The translations under genes and the position numbers were made by a program. Shown here in pieces: positions 34,406-42,899 of a stretch of 64,000 bases of DNA. This DNA comes from Nocardia brevicatena NBRC 12119 (lineage in GTDB: Bacteria; Actinomycetota; Actinomycetes; Mycobacteriales; Mycobacteriaceae), in NCBI RefSeq assembly GCF_000308495.1, contig NZ_BAFU01000055.1, positions 1-64,000 on the forward strand, given 5' to 3'. Each line of letters begins with the position of its first letter. Positions within the stretch are counted from its first letter, which is position 1. The notes beneath the pieces are model-generated. The model saw only the letters and a list, made by a program, of their open reading frames with translations, searched no databases and had not been told where the DNA came from.

Positions 34406-35533
34406 ATGAAGACCAAGGGCGCTCTCATCTGGGAATTCGACCAACCATGGCAGATCGAGGAAATCGAGATCGGCGACCCTCGCAGACACAAGGTGAAGAT
34501 CCAGCTCGAAGCGGCGGGAATGTGCCACTCCGACCACCACCTGGTGACCGGCGGGATCCCGATGATGGGGTTCCCGGTACTCGGCGGCCACGAGGGCGCC
34601 GGCGTGATCATCGAGGTCGGCGAGGGTGTGGAGGATCTCGCGGTCGGCGACCATGTGGTGCTGTCGTTCATCCCCTCCTGCGGCAGATGTCCGTCGTGTC
34701 AGGCGGGAATGCGCAATCTCTGCGACCTGGGGGCGCTGCTACTGGCGGGCACCTCGGTGACCGACGGATCGTTCCGCATTCAGACACGAGGCCACGACGT
34801 CTATCCGATGGCCCTGCTGGGCACCTTCTCGCCGTACATGGTGGTGCACCAGAGTTCGGTGGTGAAGATCGATCCCTCTATTCCGTTCGAGGTGGCATGC
34901 CTGGTCGGCTGCGGGGTGACCACCGGTTACGGTTCGGCCGTGCGCACCGCCGATATCCGTCCCGGTGAGGATGTCGCGATCATCGGCCTGGGCGGGGTGG
35001 GGATCGCCGCGCTGCAGGGCGCGGCGCACGCGGGCGCCCGCTACATCTTCGCCGTCGACCCCGTGCCGTGGAAACGCGAGCAGGCGTTGAAATTTGGGGC
35101 GACCCACGCCTATACCACCATCGAGGAAGCGACCGCCGCGTGCGCCGAGATCACCTGGGGCGGGATGGCCAAGAAGGTCGTCGTGACGGTGGGCGAGGTA
35201 CGCGGCGAGGACGTCGACAGCTGGATGGGCATCACCGCCAAGGGCGGCACCTGCGTGCTCACCGCCATGGGCAACCTCACCGACAATCGGACCACCCTGA
35301 ACCTGTCGATGCTGTCGCTGTTGCAGAAGAACCTGCAGGGCACCATTTTCGGCGGCGGCAACCCGCACTACGACATCCCGCACCTGCTGTCGATGTACAA
35401 GGTGGGCAAACTCGAGCTGGACGATATGGTGACCCGGCAGTACCGGCTCGACCAGATCAACGACGGCTACCGGGACACGTTGGAGGGCCGCAATATCCGC
35501 GGCATCATCCGCTACACCGACGCCGATCGATGA
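34406..35533 (+). CDS. NDMA-dependent alcohol dehydrogenase
   Basis: Zinc MDR-family alcohol dehydrogenase of 375 residues belonging to the actinobacterial nicotinoprotein (NDMA-dependent) type, which keeps NAD(H) tightly bound and passes electrons to another carrier, often linked to the mycofactocin system. Visible marks: catalytic zinc Cys in AAGMCHSDHHLVTGGIP, GGHEGAGVIIEVGEGVEDLA, structural-zinc Cys cluster CGRCPSCQAGMRNLC, Rossmann loop IIGLGGVGIAALQGAAHAGA and FGGGNPHYDIPHLLSMY. No mycofactocin genes are seen in this window. It converges with the MFS gene, overlapping 22 bp at the 3' ends. Confidence 0.9.
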   Translation: MKTKGALIWEFDQPWQIEEIEIGDPRRHKVKIQLEAAGMCHSDHHLVTGGIPMMGFPVLGGHEGAGVIIEVGEGVEDLAVGDHVVLSFIPSCGRCPSCQAGMRNLCDLGALLLAGTSVTDGSFRIQTRGHDVYPMALLGTFSPYMVVHQSSVVKIDPSIPFEVACLVGCGVTTGYGSAVRTADIRPGEDVAIIGLGGVGIAALQGAAHAGARYIFAVDPVPWKREQALKFGATHAYTTIEEATAACAEITWGGMAKKVVVTVGEVRGEDVDSWMGITAKGGTCVLTAMGNLTDNRTTLNLSMLSLLQKNLQGTIFGGGNPHYDIPHLLSMYKVGKLELDDMVTRQYRLDQINDGYRDTLEGRNIRGIIRYTDADR

Positions 35534-36768
35534 TCCGCCGCCCGACCACTCGCATCCCGCCCACCGCCGTGGCGACGCCGCCACCGGGACACCCCTCGGC
35601 CGCTTGCCGCGATTTTCGACTCCGAGCCCGCGGATGCCGAACGTGTTCCGACCAGGGTCAGCACCAACCCGATCAGGGTCAGCCCCGCCGCCACCGGATA
35701 GATCGGCCGCGGTCCGGCGGCGGAATCGGTGATCACGCCGCCGAGCCGGCCCGCCACCGCGGCCGCGACCTGGTATCCGGAGGCATTGACCGCCATCGCC
35801 AGGGTCGGCGCTTCCACCGCGGCAGCGACGACCCGGGCCTGCATACCGGGAATGATCGCGAAACCCAGCCCACCGATCGCGACCACCGCCACGGCCGCCG
35901 GTGCCGCCGCCACGGCCACGAACCAGGTGCCGACCAGCACCGCCGACAGGAGCCCGAGCAGCGCGGGTCCCGACCGCCGGGGGTCACGGTCGTGGAGGCT
36001 GCCGCCGATCAGGTTGCCGATCGCCGCACCGACACCGTAGCCGAGCAGTAGGAGTGGAAGCCGACTCGCGGGATGTCCGGCGACCTCGGTCATCAGCGGA
36101 GCCAGATATCCGAACACCATCAGCACACCGATATTGCCCATCGCGGTGATCGCCAATGCCGACAGCACCGGCGGCCGGCGCAGCACCCGCAGCTCGGCAA
36201 GCGCCGATATTCGTCTCTCCTTCGGCGCGGGCTCGTCGATCACCGCGGCGACCAGCAGCAGACCGATCAAGCACGCCGCTCCCACCGCGGCGAACGCCGC
36301 CCGCCACCCCCATTGTCCGCCGATGGCGGTGCCGAGCGGCGCGCCGACGATCATGGCGAGGTTCATCCCGAACGCGAGCCGGGCCACGGCGGTACCCGCG
36401 CGCTCGGCCGGCACCGACCGGACCGCCACGACGATCGCCTGCGCAAAGAACGTCGACGTCACCAGGGCGGTGATCACCCGGGCGGCCAATAGCGCGGTGA
36501 AATCCGGGGCGAACACGGAAGCACCGTTTCCCAGTACGGCGATCCCGAGCAGGCTCAGCATCAGCCGTTTGCGGTCGACGCGGGCCGTGAGCGCGGTCAG
36601 CACCGGTCCCCCGACGATCATTCCCACCGCGTACGCGGTGACGATCAGGCCCGCGGCCCCGATCGTGACGTCGAGATCGGTTGCCACCTCGGGCAGGATC
36701 CCGGCGACCACGAACTCACCCGTCGTTATACCGAAAACGCAGAACATCAGTATTGCCAGTCGAAACAC
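35512..36768 (-). CDS. MFS multidrug transporter (DHA1 type)
   Basis: Twelve-helix exporter of 418 residues. Motif A-like ALTARVDRKRLMLSLLGI and the N-terminal MFCVFGITTGEFVVAGILP are typical of the DHA1/arabinose-efflux permease group. The last 35 residues are arginine- and glycine-rich and overlap the 3' end of the alcohol dehydrogenase gene on the other strand, so the natural stop was probably extended. The GTG start at 36768 lies only 6 nt after a -10-like TAGCGT, consistent with a leaderless mRNA. It is divergent from a MerR gene, with a dyad in the promoter. Confidence 0.88.
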   Translation of the reverse strand: MFRLAILMFCVFGITTGEFVVAGILPEVATDLDVTIGAAGLIVTAYAVGMIVGGPVLTALTARVDRKRLMLSLLGIAVLGNGASVFAPDFTALLAARVITALVTSTFFAQAIVVAVRSVPAERAGTAVARLAFGMNLAMIVGAPLGTAIGGQWGWRAAFAAVGAACLIGLLLVAAVIDEPAPKERRISALAELRVLRRPPVLSALAITAMGNIGVLMVFGYLAPLMTEVAGHPASRLPLLLLGYGVGAAIGNLIGGSLHDRDPRRSGPALLGLLSAVLVGTWFVAVAAAPAAVAVVAIGGLGFAIIPGMQARVVAAAVEAPTLAMAVNASGYQVAAAVAGRLGGVITDSAAGPRPIYPVAAGLTLIGLVLTLVGTRSASAGSESKIAASGRGVSRWRRRHGGGRDASGRAADHRSASV

Positions 36769-36774
36769 GCGGGT

Positions 36775-36806
36775 ACGCTAAACCCTGACGTCGGCGTGAG
36801 AGTCAA
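36775..36806 (-). promoter_or_regulatory. MerR-controlled promoter of the MFS gene
   Basis: On the minus strand TTGACT (complement of 36801-36806) and TAGCGT (complement of 36775-36780) are 20 bp apart, longer than the 17-18 bp optimum, as in MerR-activated promoters. Between them lies a dyad (ACCCTGACG at 36782-36790 against CGTGAGAGT at 36795-36803, 7 of 9 matching). Activation by the adjacent MerR is inferred. Confidence 0.6.
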
Positions 36807-36833
36807 GCCGAGCACGGACCGGAGGTGGCATCG

Positions 36834-37187
36834 GTGCAAATCGGGGAACTCGCCGAACGCACCGGTGTGAGCGTGCGGGCCCTGCGCTACTACGAGGAGA
36901 AGAACCTCCTGCATCCGAGCCGAACGGCCGGCGGATACCGGATTTTCGACCGCTCCGATATCCGCACCGTCGGCCATATCCGGACCCTGCTCGCGGCCGG
37001 TCTCGGTACGGATCTCATCGCCGAGATCCTATCGTGTATGACCGGAGAGTCCCTGCTGCTGACGGACTGCCGCCGGCGCCTGGAAACCGAACGCGCGCGG
37101 ATGACCGGCGATATCGACCGACTCGCCCACGCCCGCTCATTACTGGACGGCCTCCTCGCGACCACGTCTCGGCCCGTCCGGGAGTGA
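36834..37187 (+). CDS. MerR-family regulator
   Basis: Activator of 117 residues. The HTH and wing (IGELAERTGVSVRALRYYEE, then TAGGYRIFDRSDIRTVGHI) are followed by a long dimerisation helix (DCRRRLETERARMTGDIDRL). A cysteine at ILSCMTGE and another at TDCRRR are present but metal-site spacing is not evident. GTG 36834 is chosen because GGAGG lies 8 bp upstream; GTG 36825 is the alternative. It probably switches on the divergent MFS exporter on sensing a drug. Confidence 0.88.
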   Translation: MQIGELAERTGVSVRALRYYEEKNLLHPSRTAGGYRIFDRSDIRTVGHIRTLLAAGLGTDLIAEILSCMTGESLLLTDCRRRLETERARMTGDIDRLAHARSLLDGLLATTSRPVRE

Positions 37188-37209
37188 GCGCCGGCGTACG
37201 GTGGCGGGT

Positions 37210-38133
37210 ATGACCGAGCTTCCTGTCCTGCCCGAAACCGCCCCCGTCGCACCGCAACCCGACGGAATCGGCTGTTTCACCAGCGCAGAGGGCCGATCAC
37301 GGTTCGTTCGGGCCTATCGCGACGGGATGGCCGTGCTCCCCGCCCCCGACGAGACCCGGCTGCTGCACACATCGTTCGGCCAGGTCACCGCCTACCGTTT
37401 CGGTCCGCCGGCGAACGAGCCGATCCTGTTGCTGTCGGGACGCCAGGCCTCGACCCCCATGTGGCGCGTGAATCTGCCGAGTCTCACGGCCCGGCACACC
37501 GTATGGTCGATGGACAGTATCGGCGAGCCGGGCGCCACCGCCCAGACCGCGCCCATCACCGGTCCCGAGGACCACGCCGGCTGGTTGCACGAGGCCATAT
37601 CACAGCTAGAGGTCGAGCGCGTGCACCTGCTCGGTGTGAGCATCGGCGGTTGGCTCGCCGCGCAAACCGCTATCCACCGCCCCGAGAAACTGGCGTCGGT
37701 GACCCTACTCGATCCGGCCATGACCTTCGCCACGGTCACCTGGAAGATGATCGTGGTTTCGCTGGGCAGTGTGATTCCCGTTCTCCCGCACGGTGTTCGG
37801 CAGTGGCTGCTGAGTTGGATCTCCGGTGGGGCGAAGGCGGACGAATCGGTGCCCGAGGCCCGGCTCATCGCCTCCGGGATGCGGGATTTCCGGCAGGTTC
37901 CGGTGCGGCCGAGGCAGCCGAGCCTCGAAGAGCTTCGCTCGCTCACGGTTCCGGTGCTGGTGATTCTGGCCGGGGCGAGCATCGTGCACGATTCCGAGAA
38001 GGCCGCCGAAAATGCCCGGCAGATCCCCGGTGCCGAGGTGGAGGTATGGGCGGGTCGTTCCCATGCCATCAACGGTGAGGCGCCAGAGGAGATCGCCGCC
38101 CGGGTCGGCCGGTTCATCGAGCGTCACCCATAG
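37210..38133 (+). CDS. Alpha/beta-hydrolase
   Basis: Protein of 307 residues with the alpha/beta-hydrolase core: ILLLSGRQASTPMWRVNLPS, nucleophile elbow LLGVSIGGWLAAQ (Ser), an acid in VILAGASIVHD and the catalytic His in AGRSHAINGEAPEEIA. A lid region lies between. There is no signal peptide, so it acts in the cytoplasm on an ester, lactone or peptide that cannot be named. It follows the MerR gene by 22 bp on the same strand and may be co-regulated with it. Start ATG 37210. Confidence 0.87.
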   Translation: MTELPVLPETAPVAPQPDGIGCFTSAEGRSRFVRAYRDGMAVLPAPDETRLLHTSFGQVTAYRFGPPANEPILLLSGRQASTPMWRVNLPSLTARHTVWSMDSIGEPGATAQTAPITGPEDHAGWLHEAISQLEVERVHLLGVSIGGWLAAQTAIHRPEKLASVTLLDPAMTFATVTWKMIVVSLGSVIPVLPHGVRQWLLSWISGGAKADESVPEARLIASGMRDFRQVPVRPRQPSLEELRSLTVPVLVILAGASIVHDSEKAAENARQIPGAEVEVWAGRSHAINGEAPEEIAARVGRFIERHP

Positions 38134-38242
38134 CACCGACCCGGGCGGCGGTATTTCCGATTCGCCGCTCGGCCACACGACTTTCCGACGGCGAAGACGG
38201 TGCACCCCGGCCGCAGGGTCGGGGCGGGCGAGGACGGTCGTT

Positions 38243-38668
38243 TCAGCGTGTCACCCGTTCCGAAACGGCGGCGGAGGCACCGGACCGGACGTTCTCCCAC
38301 AGGAGGAGACCACCGGTGAGGGCGACCGCGGCGGCGGTCAGCCCGTGTATTCCGAAAGCGGTGGCCGTGGAACCATCCCACCGCAGGACGGTCACCATAT
38401 CGCCGAGCGGGATCAACGCCACCACCAGCGTCACGATGCCGAGAGCGTAGCGCTGTCCCGCCAGGAGCAGCGCGAGGATGATCAGTCCGGAGACGGTATC
38501 GCGGACGCCCTTGAGCTGCATGAAGGCGACCGCGTCCCCTTCCGGCCAGGCCGGCAGCCCGAAACCGGGTGCCATGGTGGCGGGGGCGACCAGATAACCG
38601 ATTCCGATGTACAGGATGAACGCGGCCCCCAGCAGCGACAGTCCGGTGGCGAGGCGGGAGATGACCAT
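38243..38668 (-). CDS. DUF4267 membrane protein
   Basis: Small integral membrane protein of 141 residues with four hydrophobic segments: GLSLLGAAFILYIGIGYLVA, GLIILALLLAG, ALGIVTLVVALIPLGDMVTV and AAAVALTGGLLLWEN. It matches the DUF4267 family, of unknown function. ATG 38668 is the usual start; MESR upstream adds four residues. Upstream is a cluster of CTAGC palindromes that suggests control by a TetR-type protein encoded elsewhere. It is divergent from the DinB gene. Confidence 0.78.
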   Translation of the reverse strand: MVISRLATGLSLLGAAFILYIGIGYLVAPATMAPGFGLPAWPEGDAVAFMQLKGVRDTVSGLIILALLLAGQRYALGIVTLVVALIPLGDMVTVLRWDGSTATAFGIHGLTAAAVALTGGLLLWENVRSGASAAVSERVTR

Positions 38669-38688
38669 TCGAGACTCCATTCGAGAAA

Positions 38689-38752
38689 CTAGCATTGCTA
38701 GGTCTAGTAGAGACGCTAGCTTACCATCGCTATACTGTCTAGCGACGCTAGA
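38689..38752. promoter_or_regulatory. CTAGC palindrome cluster
   Basis: CTAGCA-T-TGCTAG at 38689-38701 and TCTAGCG-A-CGCTAGA at 38738-38752 are both perfect inverted repeats, with centres 50 bp apart. A further GCTAGC lies at 38715-38720. They occupy the divergent promoter of the DUF4267 and DinB genes. The regulator is not encoded nearby. Confidence 0.65.
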
Positions 38753-38881
38753 TTCCCTAGGTGCCCACCAGAAGGGCACGAACGAGCCGAGGCCGTGTCC
38801 AGAGTTCCGCGAACAGCGGCTCACAATGGTTCTCGACCGGTGGACCGCCCGAATGGGCCGAACGAACGGAGCTCGACCTCG

Positions 38882-39364
38882 ATGACCACGCCGGAACCGA
38901 TCGGCCACGGACCCGAACGGGTGCTGCTGGAGAGCATGCTCGACCGCAATCGCGCCGCACTCGTCACCACCGCTCGGGGGCTTTCCGAAACGGATGCCCG
39001 CCGCCGGCTCGTGCCCTCGCTGACAACGCCGATCGGATTGATCAAACACGCCGCCGTGGCCGAACGGGTCTGGTTCCAACGGGTACTGGCAGGTCTCGGC
39101 GAATACGAATGCGACGGGCTCGCGACCCCCGGCGACGGCAGTTTCGCCGTCGGCGACGACGAAACCCTCGACGAGGTGATCGCCGAGTTCGAACGGACCT
39201 GCGCCCGATCGCGGCAGATCGCCGCCGAATACGACCTCGATGTGGTCAGGCAGCACTGGCGCATCGGCACGGTCGATCTGCGGTGGATCTACCTGCACAT
39301 GATCGCCGAACTGGCCCGCCACGCCGGGCACGGCGATATCCTGCGCGAGCAGATCGACGCCTGA
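38882..39364 (+). CDS. DinB-family (DUF664) protein
   Basis: Four-helix-bundle protein of 160 residues. Members bind a metal through three His; several act as mycothiol- or bacillithiol-dependent transferases. Candidate ligands are His in LIKHAAVAERVWFQRVLAGL and in YLHMIAELARHAGHGDILRE, the typical DinB C-terminal motif. ATG 38882 is chosen at the start of the fold. In mycothiol-producing actinobacteria a thiol-transfer role is plausible but unproven. Confidence 0.85.
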   Translation: MTTPEPIGHGPERVLLESMLDRNRAALVTTARGLSETDARRRLVPSLTTPIGLIKHAAVAERVWFQRVLAGLGEYECDGLATPGDGSFAVGDDETLDEVIAEFERTCARSRQIAAEYDLDVVRQHWRIGTVDLRWIYLHMIAELARHAGHGDILREQIDA

Positions 39365-39375
39365 ACGGCCGATCC

Positions 39376-40047
39376 TCACGCCGTCGCGGAACCGTCCTGC
39401 CCGCGGGACTCGGCGATCCGGCCCAATTCGGCGGGCGAGCCGCCCATGATGACGGCCGTATGTTCGGTGACGAATTCGATCGGCCAGTCCCACCAGCGCA
39501 CCCGCAGCAGGACAGCGACCTCGTCCGGGGTGAAACGGGTGCGGATATGGCGGGCGGGATTACCCGCGACGATGGCATACGGTTCGACATCCTTGGTGAC
39601 CACCGCGTGCGCGGCGACCACCGCGCCGTCGCCGACGGTCACGCCGGGCATGACCGTGACGGAGCGCCCGATCCACACATCGTTGCCGATCACGGTGTCC
39701 GGCAGCAGGTCGATGGTGGTGAACACCTCGAGGGTGTTCTCCGTCCACGCGCCGCCGAACATGGTGAACGGGTAGGTGGAGGGACCGACCATCGGGTGAT
39801 TACCGGCCGGCATGACGAACGTCGCCCGCGGCGCGATCGCCGTGAACCGGCCGATGATCAGCCGCTGCGGACCGTAGTTGTACAGGACGTTCGCATCCTG
39901 GAACGGGACCCCGCTGCCCTCGTCGTCGAAGTAGGTGAACTCGCCCACTTCGATGAACGGCGAATCGACCTGGTTGGACAGAAACACCACGTTCGCCAGA
40001 TCGGGCCGGGTGGACGGATGTAACTGCGTGGGGTCGGGGGTCGCCAA
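39376..40047 (-). CDS. CatB-like hexapeptide O-acetyltransferase (Vat/xenobiotic type)
   Basis: Trimeric left-handed beta-helix acetyltransferase of 223 residues, the xenobiotic acetyltransferase family that includes virginiamycin and CatB chloramphenicol acetyltransferases. Features are [29 protein letters not shown], the His-containing [18 protein letters not shown] loop and the hexapeptide coil [20 protein letters not shown], then [20 protein letters not shown]. It uses acetyl-CoA; it may modify an antibiotic or a sugar. The start is TTG 40047 with AGGAG about 10 bp upstream. Confidence 0.9.
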   Translation of the reverse strand: MATPDPTQLHPSTRPDLANVVFLSNQVDSPFIEVGEFTYFDDEGSGVPFQDANVLYNYGPQRLIIGRFTAIAPRATFVMPAGNHPMVGPSTYPFTMFGGAWTENTLEVFTTIDLLPDTVIGNDVWIGRSVTVMPGVTVGDGAVVAAHAVVTKDVEPYAIVAGNPARHIRTRFTPDEVAVLLRVRWWDWPIEFVTEHTAVIMGGSPAELGRIAESRGQDGSATA

Positions 40048-40228
40048 GGAAATCGTTCTCCTGTCCGGGGTCGGGCCTCGCGGCGGACCACGCTACCGCT
40101 CGTACCGCGGCAGGACGAAGCACGCTGTCCCGAAAGGTTCGGCCGATATCGGCGGGACGACAGGTTTATCGATTCCGAACCGGGTATGCGTCCGCTCGAG
40201 ACCCCTGCCCCACGGGAAGGAGTGCCCC

Positions 40229-40636
40229 ATGACCCAGGCAGCCGAAATGCTTCGGGCGTATCCGGCCGACCTCGGTGACGTCGACCGAGAAGATCTCGCG
40301 CGCTGTATCGAGGAATGCTTCGCGTGCGCCCAGGCGTGCACCGCGTGCGCGGACGCCTGTCTGAGCGAACAGGCCGTCGCCGAATTGGTCGCATGCATCC
40401 GCACCGACCTCGACTGCGCGGATATCTGCGCCACCACGGGCCGGGTCCTGTCCCGCCACACCGGTTATGACGCCGAGGTGACCCGCACGGTGCTCACGGC
40501 ATGCGCCACCTCTTGCCGAACCTGCGGTGACGAATGCGCCCGCCACGCCACCATGCACGATCACTGCCGTATCTGCGCCGACGCCTGCCGCCGCTGCGAA
40601 CAGGCGTGCCGCGATCTCCTCACCACCCTGGGCTGA
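40229..40636 (+). CDS. Copper-storage four-helix protein (Csp3-like)
   Basis: Cytosolic Cys-rich four-helix bundle of 135 residues with 18 cysteines, arranged in CxxxC steps along helices: ARCIEECFACAQACTACADA, CIRTDLDCADIC, and CATSCRTCGDECARH followed by CRICADACRRCEQAC. This is the Csp (DUF326) family that stores many Cu(I) ions per subunit. There is no Tat or Sec signal, so it belongs to the cytosolic Csp3 class. ATG 40229 follows a strong GAAGGAG site. It probably buffers excess copper. Confidence 0.92.
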   Translation: MTQAAEMLRAYPADLGDVDREDLARCIEECFACAQACTACADACLSEQAVAELVACIRTDLDCADICATTGRVLSRHTGYDAEVTRTVLTACATSCRTCGDECARHATMHDHCRICADACRRCEQACRDLLTTLG

Positions 40637-40874
40637 CCCACGATCAATCACAGCCGCGACTGCTCGACCGGTTTCACTGCGGATCGGGCATTGGTGGTGG
40701 CCATATCGTCGTTCTCCATTGAACAGGGCGGTTACGACGGGAGCGCGACATGACGGGACGACAGAGTGGGCTCGCGCCGGAACAACCGGCCCGAGCCGTC
40801 CACCGGACCGAAGGTTTGACCTCACTGTTCTGCATATATTGCCGGAAAGTTCCAGTTGACGTTCAACGATACTT

Positions 40875-41209
40875 TTGAGCGGCATGAACGCGACCGGCGA
40901 GAGGAGATGTGCAGCCGCGCCCGACGCGGTACGCGCCGCCGGCCACGCGGGAACGGCTGCGTACCTGCACCCGCCGGCGGAGGCGACCCGGGGGCACATT
41001 CTTGTATCGGCCGCCCACGCGGCTCGGGCATTCGGACTCGATGCCGGCACCGACCGCAACGGCGGCGCCGGATATCTGGAGCGGGCAATCGGTCCGGCCG
41101 GTCCCACCGTGGTATGCAGTCCGATGCGTTACCCGAGCGGCCGCGGCCGTGGGGAGAGCTATGGCGGCGACCGGACACCTCGTTGCAACAGCTCGCGACC
41201 AACGGTTGA
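40875..41209 (+). pseudogene. Remnant of an Imm-5-like putative immunity protein
   Basis: The frame from 40875 reads AAGHAGTAAYLHPPAEATRG, then HILVSAAHAARAFGLDAGTD and GYLERAIGPAGPTVVCSPMR, resembling the middle of actinobacterial putative immunity proteins. The tail PERPRPWGELWRRPDTSLQQ to the stop at 41209 is only reached after a frame change near 41120. The N-terminal 60 or so residues expected for the family are missing. No toxin gene is adjacent. I regard it as a dead gene. Confidence 0.5.
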
Positions 41210-41318
41210 CCGATGGGCGCGGTGCCTGCTGCGCCGCGACCGCCGCACGACGATGGCCGCCGCACCCAACGCGCACCACACGGCAGATCACTCATCGAGC
41301 GTAGCGAGCGAACCCGGC

Positions 41319-41978
41319 TCAGAGCCGGAGCACCCGACCCACCCGGTCGACCAGATCCCCCTCGGACATCGCGGTGTCGACGTCGACGACGGGAAGCCCG
41401 AGACGGGTGGTCTCCTGACGAAGACGGTCGGTGAACAGCCGATCACGCTCGAGCAGGTTTTGTGCGGCACGCTCCGGATCACCGGTCCTGCCGGGGATCT
41501 CCCAGCCGCGCCTGTCGAACGCTGTTCGGCGGAATCCGGGTGTCGGCAGCAACCACACACCGCGGTGGGGTTCGCTGAGCAGCGGTGCGACCAGATGCGG
41601 TAACAGGCGGAATCCCTCGGCGATGACCGGGGTCTCGGCGGACAGACCCACCAAGTCGTCGACGATGTAACGGAAACCTTCGCCTCGGAACCAGTGGAAT
41701 GTCTCGAGCATCATCTCCGGCGACCGGTCCACCCAGCGTTCATCCATACTCATCGCCGCGAATCGGTTCAACCAGGGCGAGTCGTCCGGCGTGCTGCGGG
41801 CGGCGTGGTCGCGCATCGCGTCGTCGGTCGAGTACACACACAGGCCGTGGCGTGCCGCGAGATCGCGGGCGCTCGTCGATTTGCCCGCACCGCTGCCCCC
41901 ACCGATCCAATAGACGTGCCGCAGCCGTGCGCGCGGCGCGGCCGCGGTACGGGGCTGGTGGTGTTCGTCGGCGCCCAT
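41319..41978 (-). CDS. P-loop ATPase/kinase of unknown specificity
   Basis: Nucleotide-binding protein of 219 residues. Walker A is IGGGSGAGKSTSARDLA near residues 27-43; a second conserved part is GLCVYSTDDAMRDH. A Walker-B-like stretch is in RYIVDDLVGLS and a C-terminal LLERDRLFTDRLRQE helix may bind the second substrate. The overall shape is like small-molecule kinases (shikimate, gluconate, chloramphenicol phosphotransferase). ATG 41978 gives a natural N-terminus. No operon partner; the acceptor is unknown. Confidence 0.8.
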   Translation of the reverse strand: MGADEHHQPRTAAAPRARLRHVYWIGGGSGAGKSTSARDLAARHGLCVYSTDDAMRDHAARSTPDDSPWLNRFAAMSMDERWVDRSPEMMLETFHWFRGEGFRYIVDDLVGLSAETPVIAEGFRLLPHLVAPLLSEPHRGVWLLPTPGFRRTAFDRRGWEIPGRTGDPERAAQNLLERDRLFTDRLRQETTRLGLPVVDVDTAMSEGDLVDRVGRVLRL

Positions 41979-42173
41979 CCGACCAAGTATCCACAACCGG
42001 AATCCGCCGAGGAGCAATGTGGCAGATCACTGTTTCGCCCGGCGCGGCGGCCGCCGACGCGCCGCTGGTCCCCCGGGGGTGTTCGTGCAGCCGATGTGGG
42101 TGGGCGGTTCGGAGCCGATACTTCAGGGCGTTCCCCGATGCGCTGCGGTGCCCGGAAATGGTTGATTTGGTGC

Positions 42174-42809
42174 ATGTCAGGAGAGACGGAACGTGGGGAG
42201 CCAGGGCGGGTACAGCGGGTGATCGATCGACTCGCCGCCGACTATGACCGGCAGATCGGTTGGTCGGAGCGGGTACTGCTGGGGAATGCCCGGCAGTGGG
42301 CGGTCGATCAGGCGCGCGGGACGGTGGTCGAGATCGGTGTGGGCAGCGGGTTGAACCTGCCGCTCTACGGCACCGACGTCACCCGGGTAATCGGGGTGGA
42401 CCTGTCCGAGCAGATGCTCGGCCTGGCGCGCGCCCGGTCGGCGGCGGTGCCGGTGGATTTGCACCAGGGTGATGTCCAGCAACTCGACCTGCCCGACGCC
42501 TCGGCGGATGCGGTGGTCTCCACGTACACGTTCTGTACCATTCCGGATCCGGCCGCGGCAGCGCGGACCGCGTGGCGGGTGCTGCGGCCGGGCGGGGTCT
42601 TCGTCGCGGTCGAGCACGGACCGGCGCGATCACGGGCGCTCACGGCGATGATGCGGTGGGTCGAACCGCTGTCGGTGCGAATGGCGGCGGATTACCTGAC
42701 GCGTGAACCGGTCGGCTACCTGACCGCGGCCGGATACACCATCGAGCACTACGCCCGCACCGGCCGTGGCGGCATCGTGTTCCGTGTACTGGCCCGGAAA
42801 CCCGCATAG
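42174..42809 (+). CDS. Class I SAM-dependent methyltransferase
   Basis: Methyltransferase of 211 residues, UbiE/PhlMT-like (phospholipid methyltransferase group). The SAM-binding motif is VVEIGVGSGLNLPLY, followed by VIGVDLSEQMLGLARARS, the post-I region HQGDVQQLDLPDASADAVVS and VLRPGGVFVAVEHGPA. The substrate could be a lipid or small metabolite. The start ATG 42174 lacks a strong ribosome site, and a GTG about 45 bp downstream (before IDRLAADYD) is possible. It converges on the second antigen-85-like gene, with a hairpin between. Confidence 0.88.
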   Translation: MSGETERGEPGRVQRVIDRLAADYDRQIGWSERVLLGNARQWAVDQARGTVVEIGVGSGLNLPLYGTDVTRVIGVDLSEQMLGLARARSAAVPVDLHQGDVQQLDLPDASADAVVSTYTFCTIPDPAAAARTAWRVLRPGGVFVAVEHGPARSRALTAMMRWVEPLSVRMAADYLTREPVGYLTAAGYTIEHYARTGRGGIVFRVLARKPA

Positions 42810-42849
42810 CTCTGGAAGTCGGGCGGCAGGCCGGATGCAGCGGGATGGG

Positions 42850-42880
42850 AAACCGCTGCCCGGAACCCGGGCAGCGGTTT
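42850..42880. terminator. Bidirectional hairpin terminator
   Basis: Perfect 14-bp arms (AAACCGCTGCCCGG at 42850-42863, complement at 42867-42880) with a 3-nt loop, between the convergent methyltransferase and antigen-85-like genes. It carries short A and T runs at the outer ends, so it can work in both directions. Confidence 0.85.
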
Positions 42881-42899
42881 GGGATCGGATAACCGGGAG

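Noticed and set aside
33204-34409. Plus-strand frame over the dehydrogenase chimera
   Set aside because: Gly/Val-rich antisense frame without domain.
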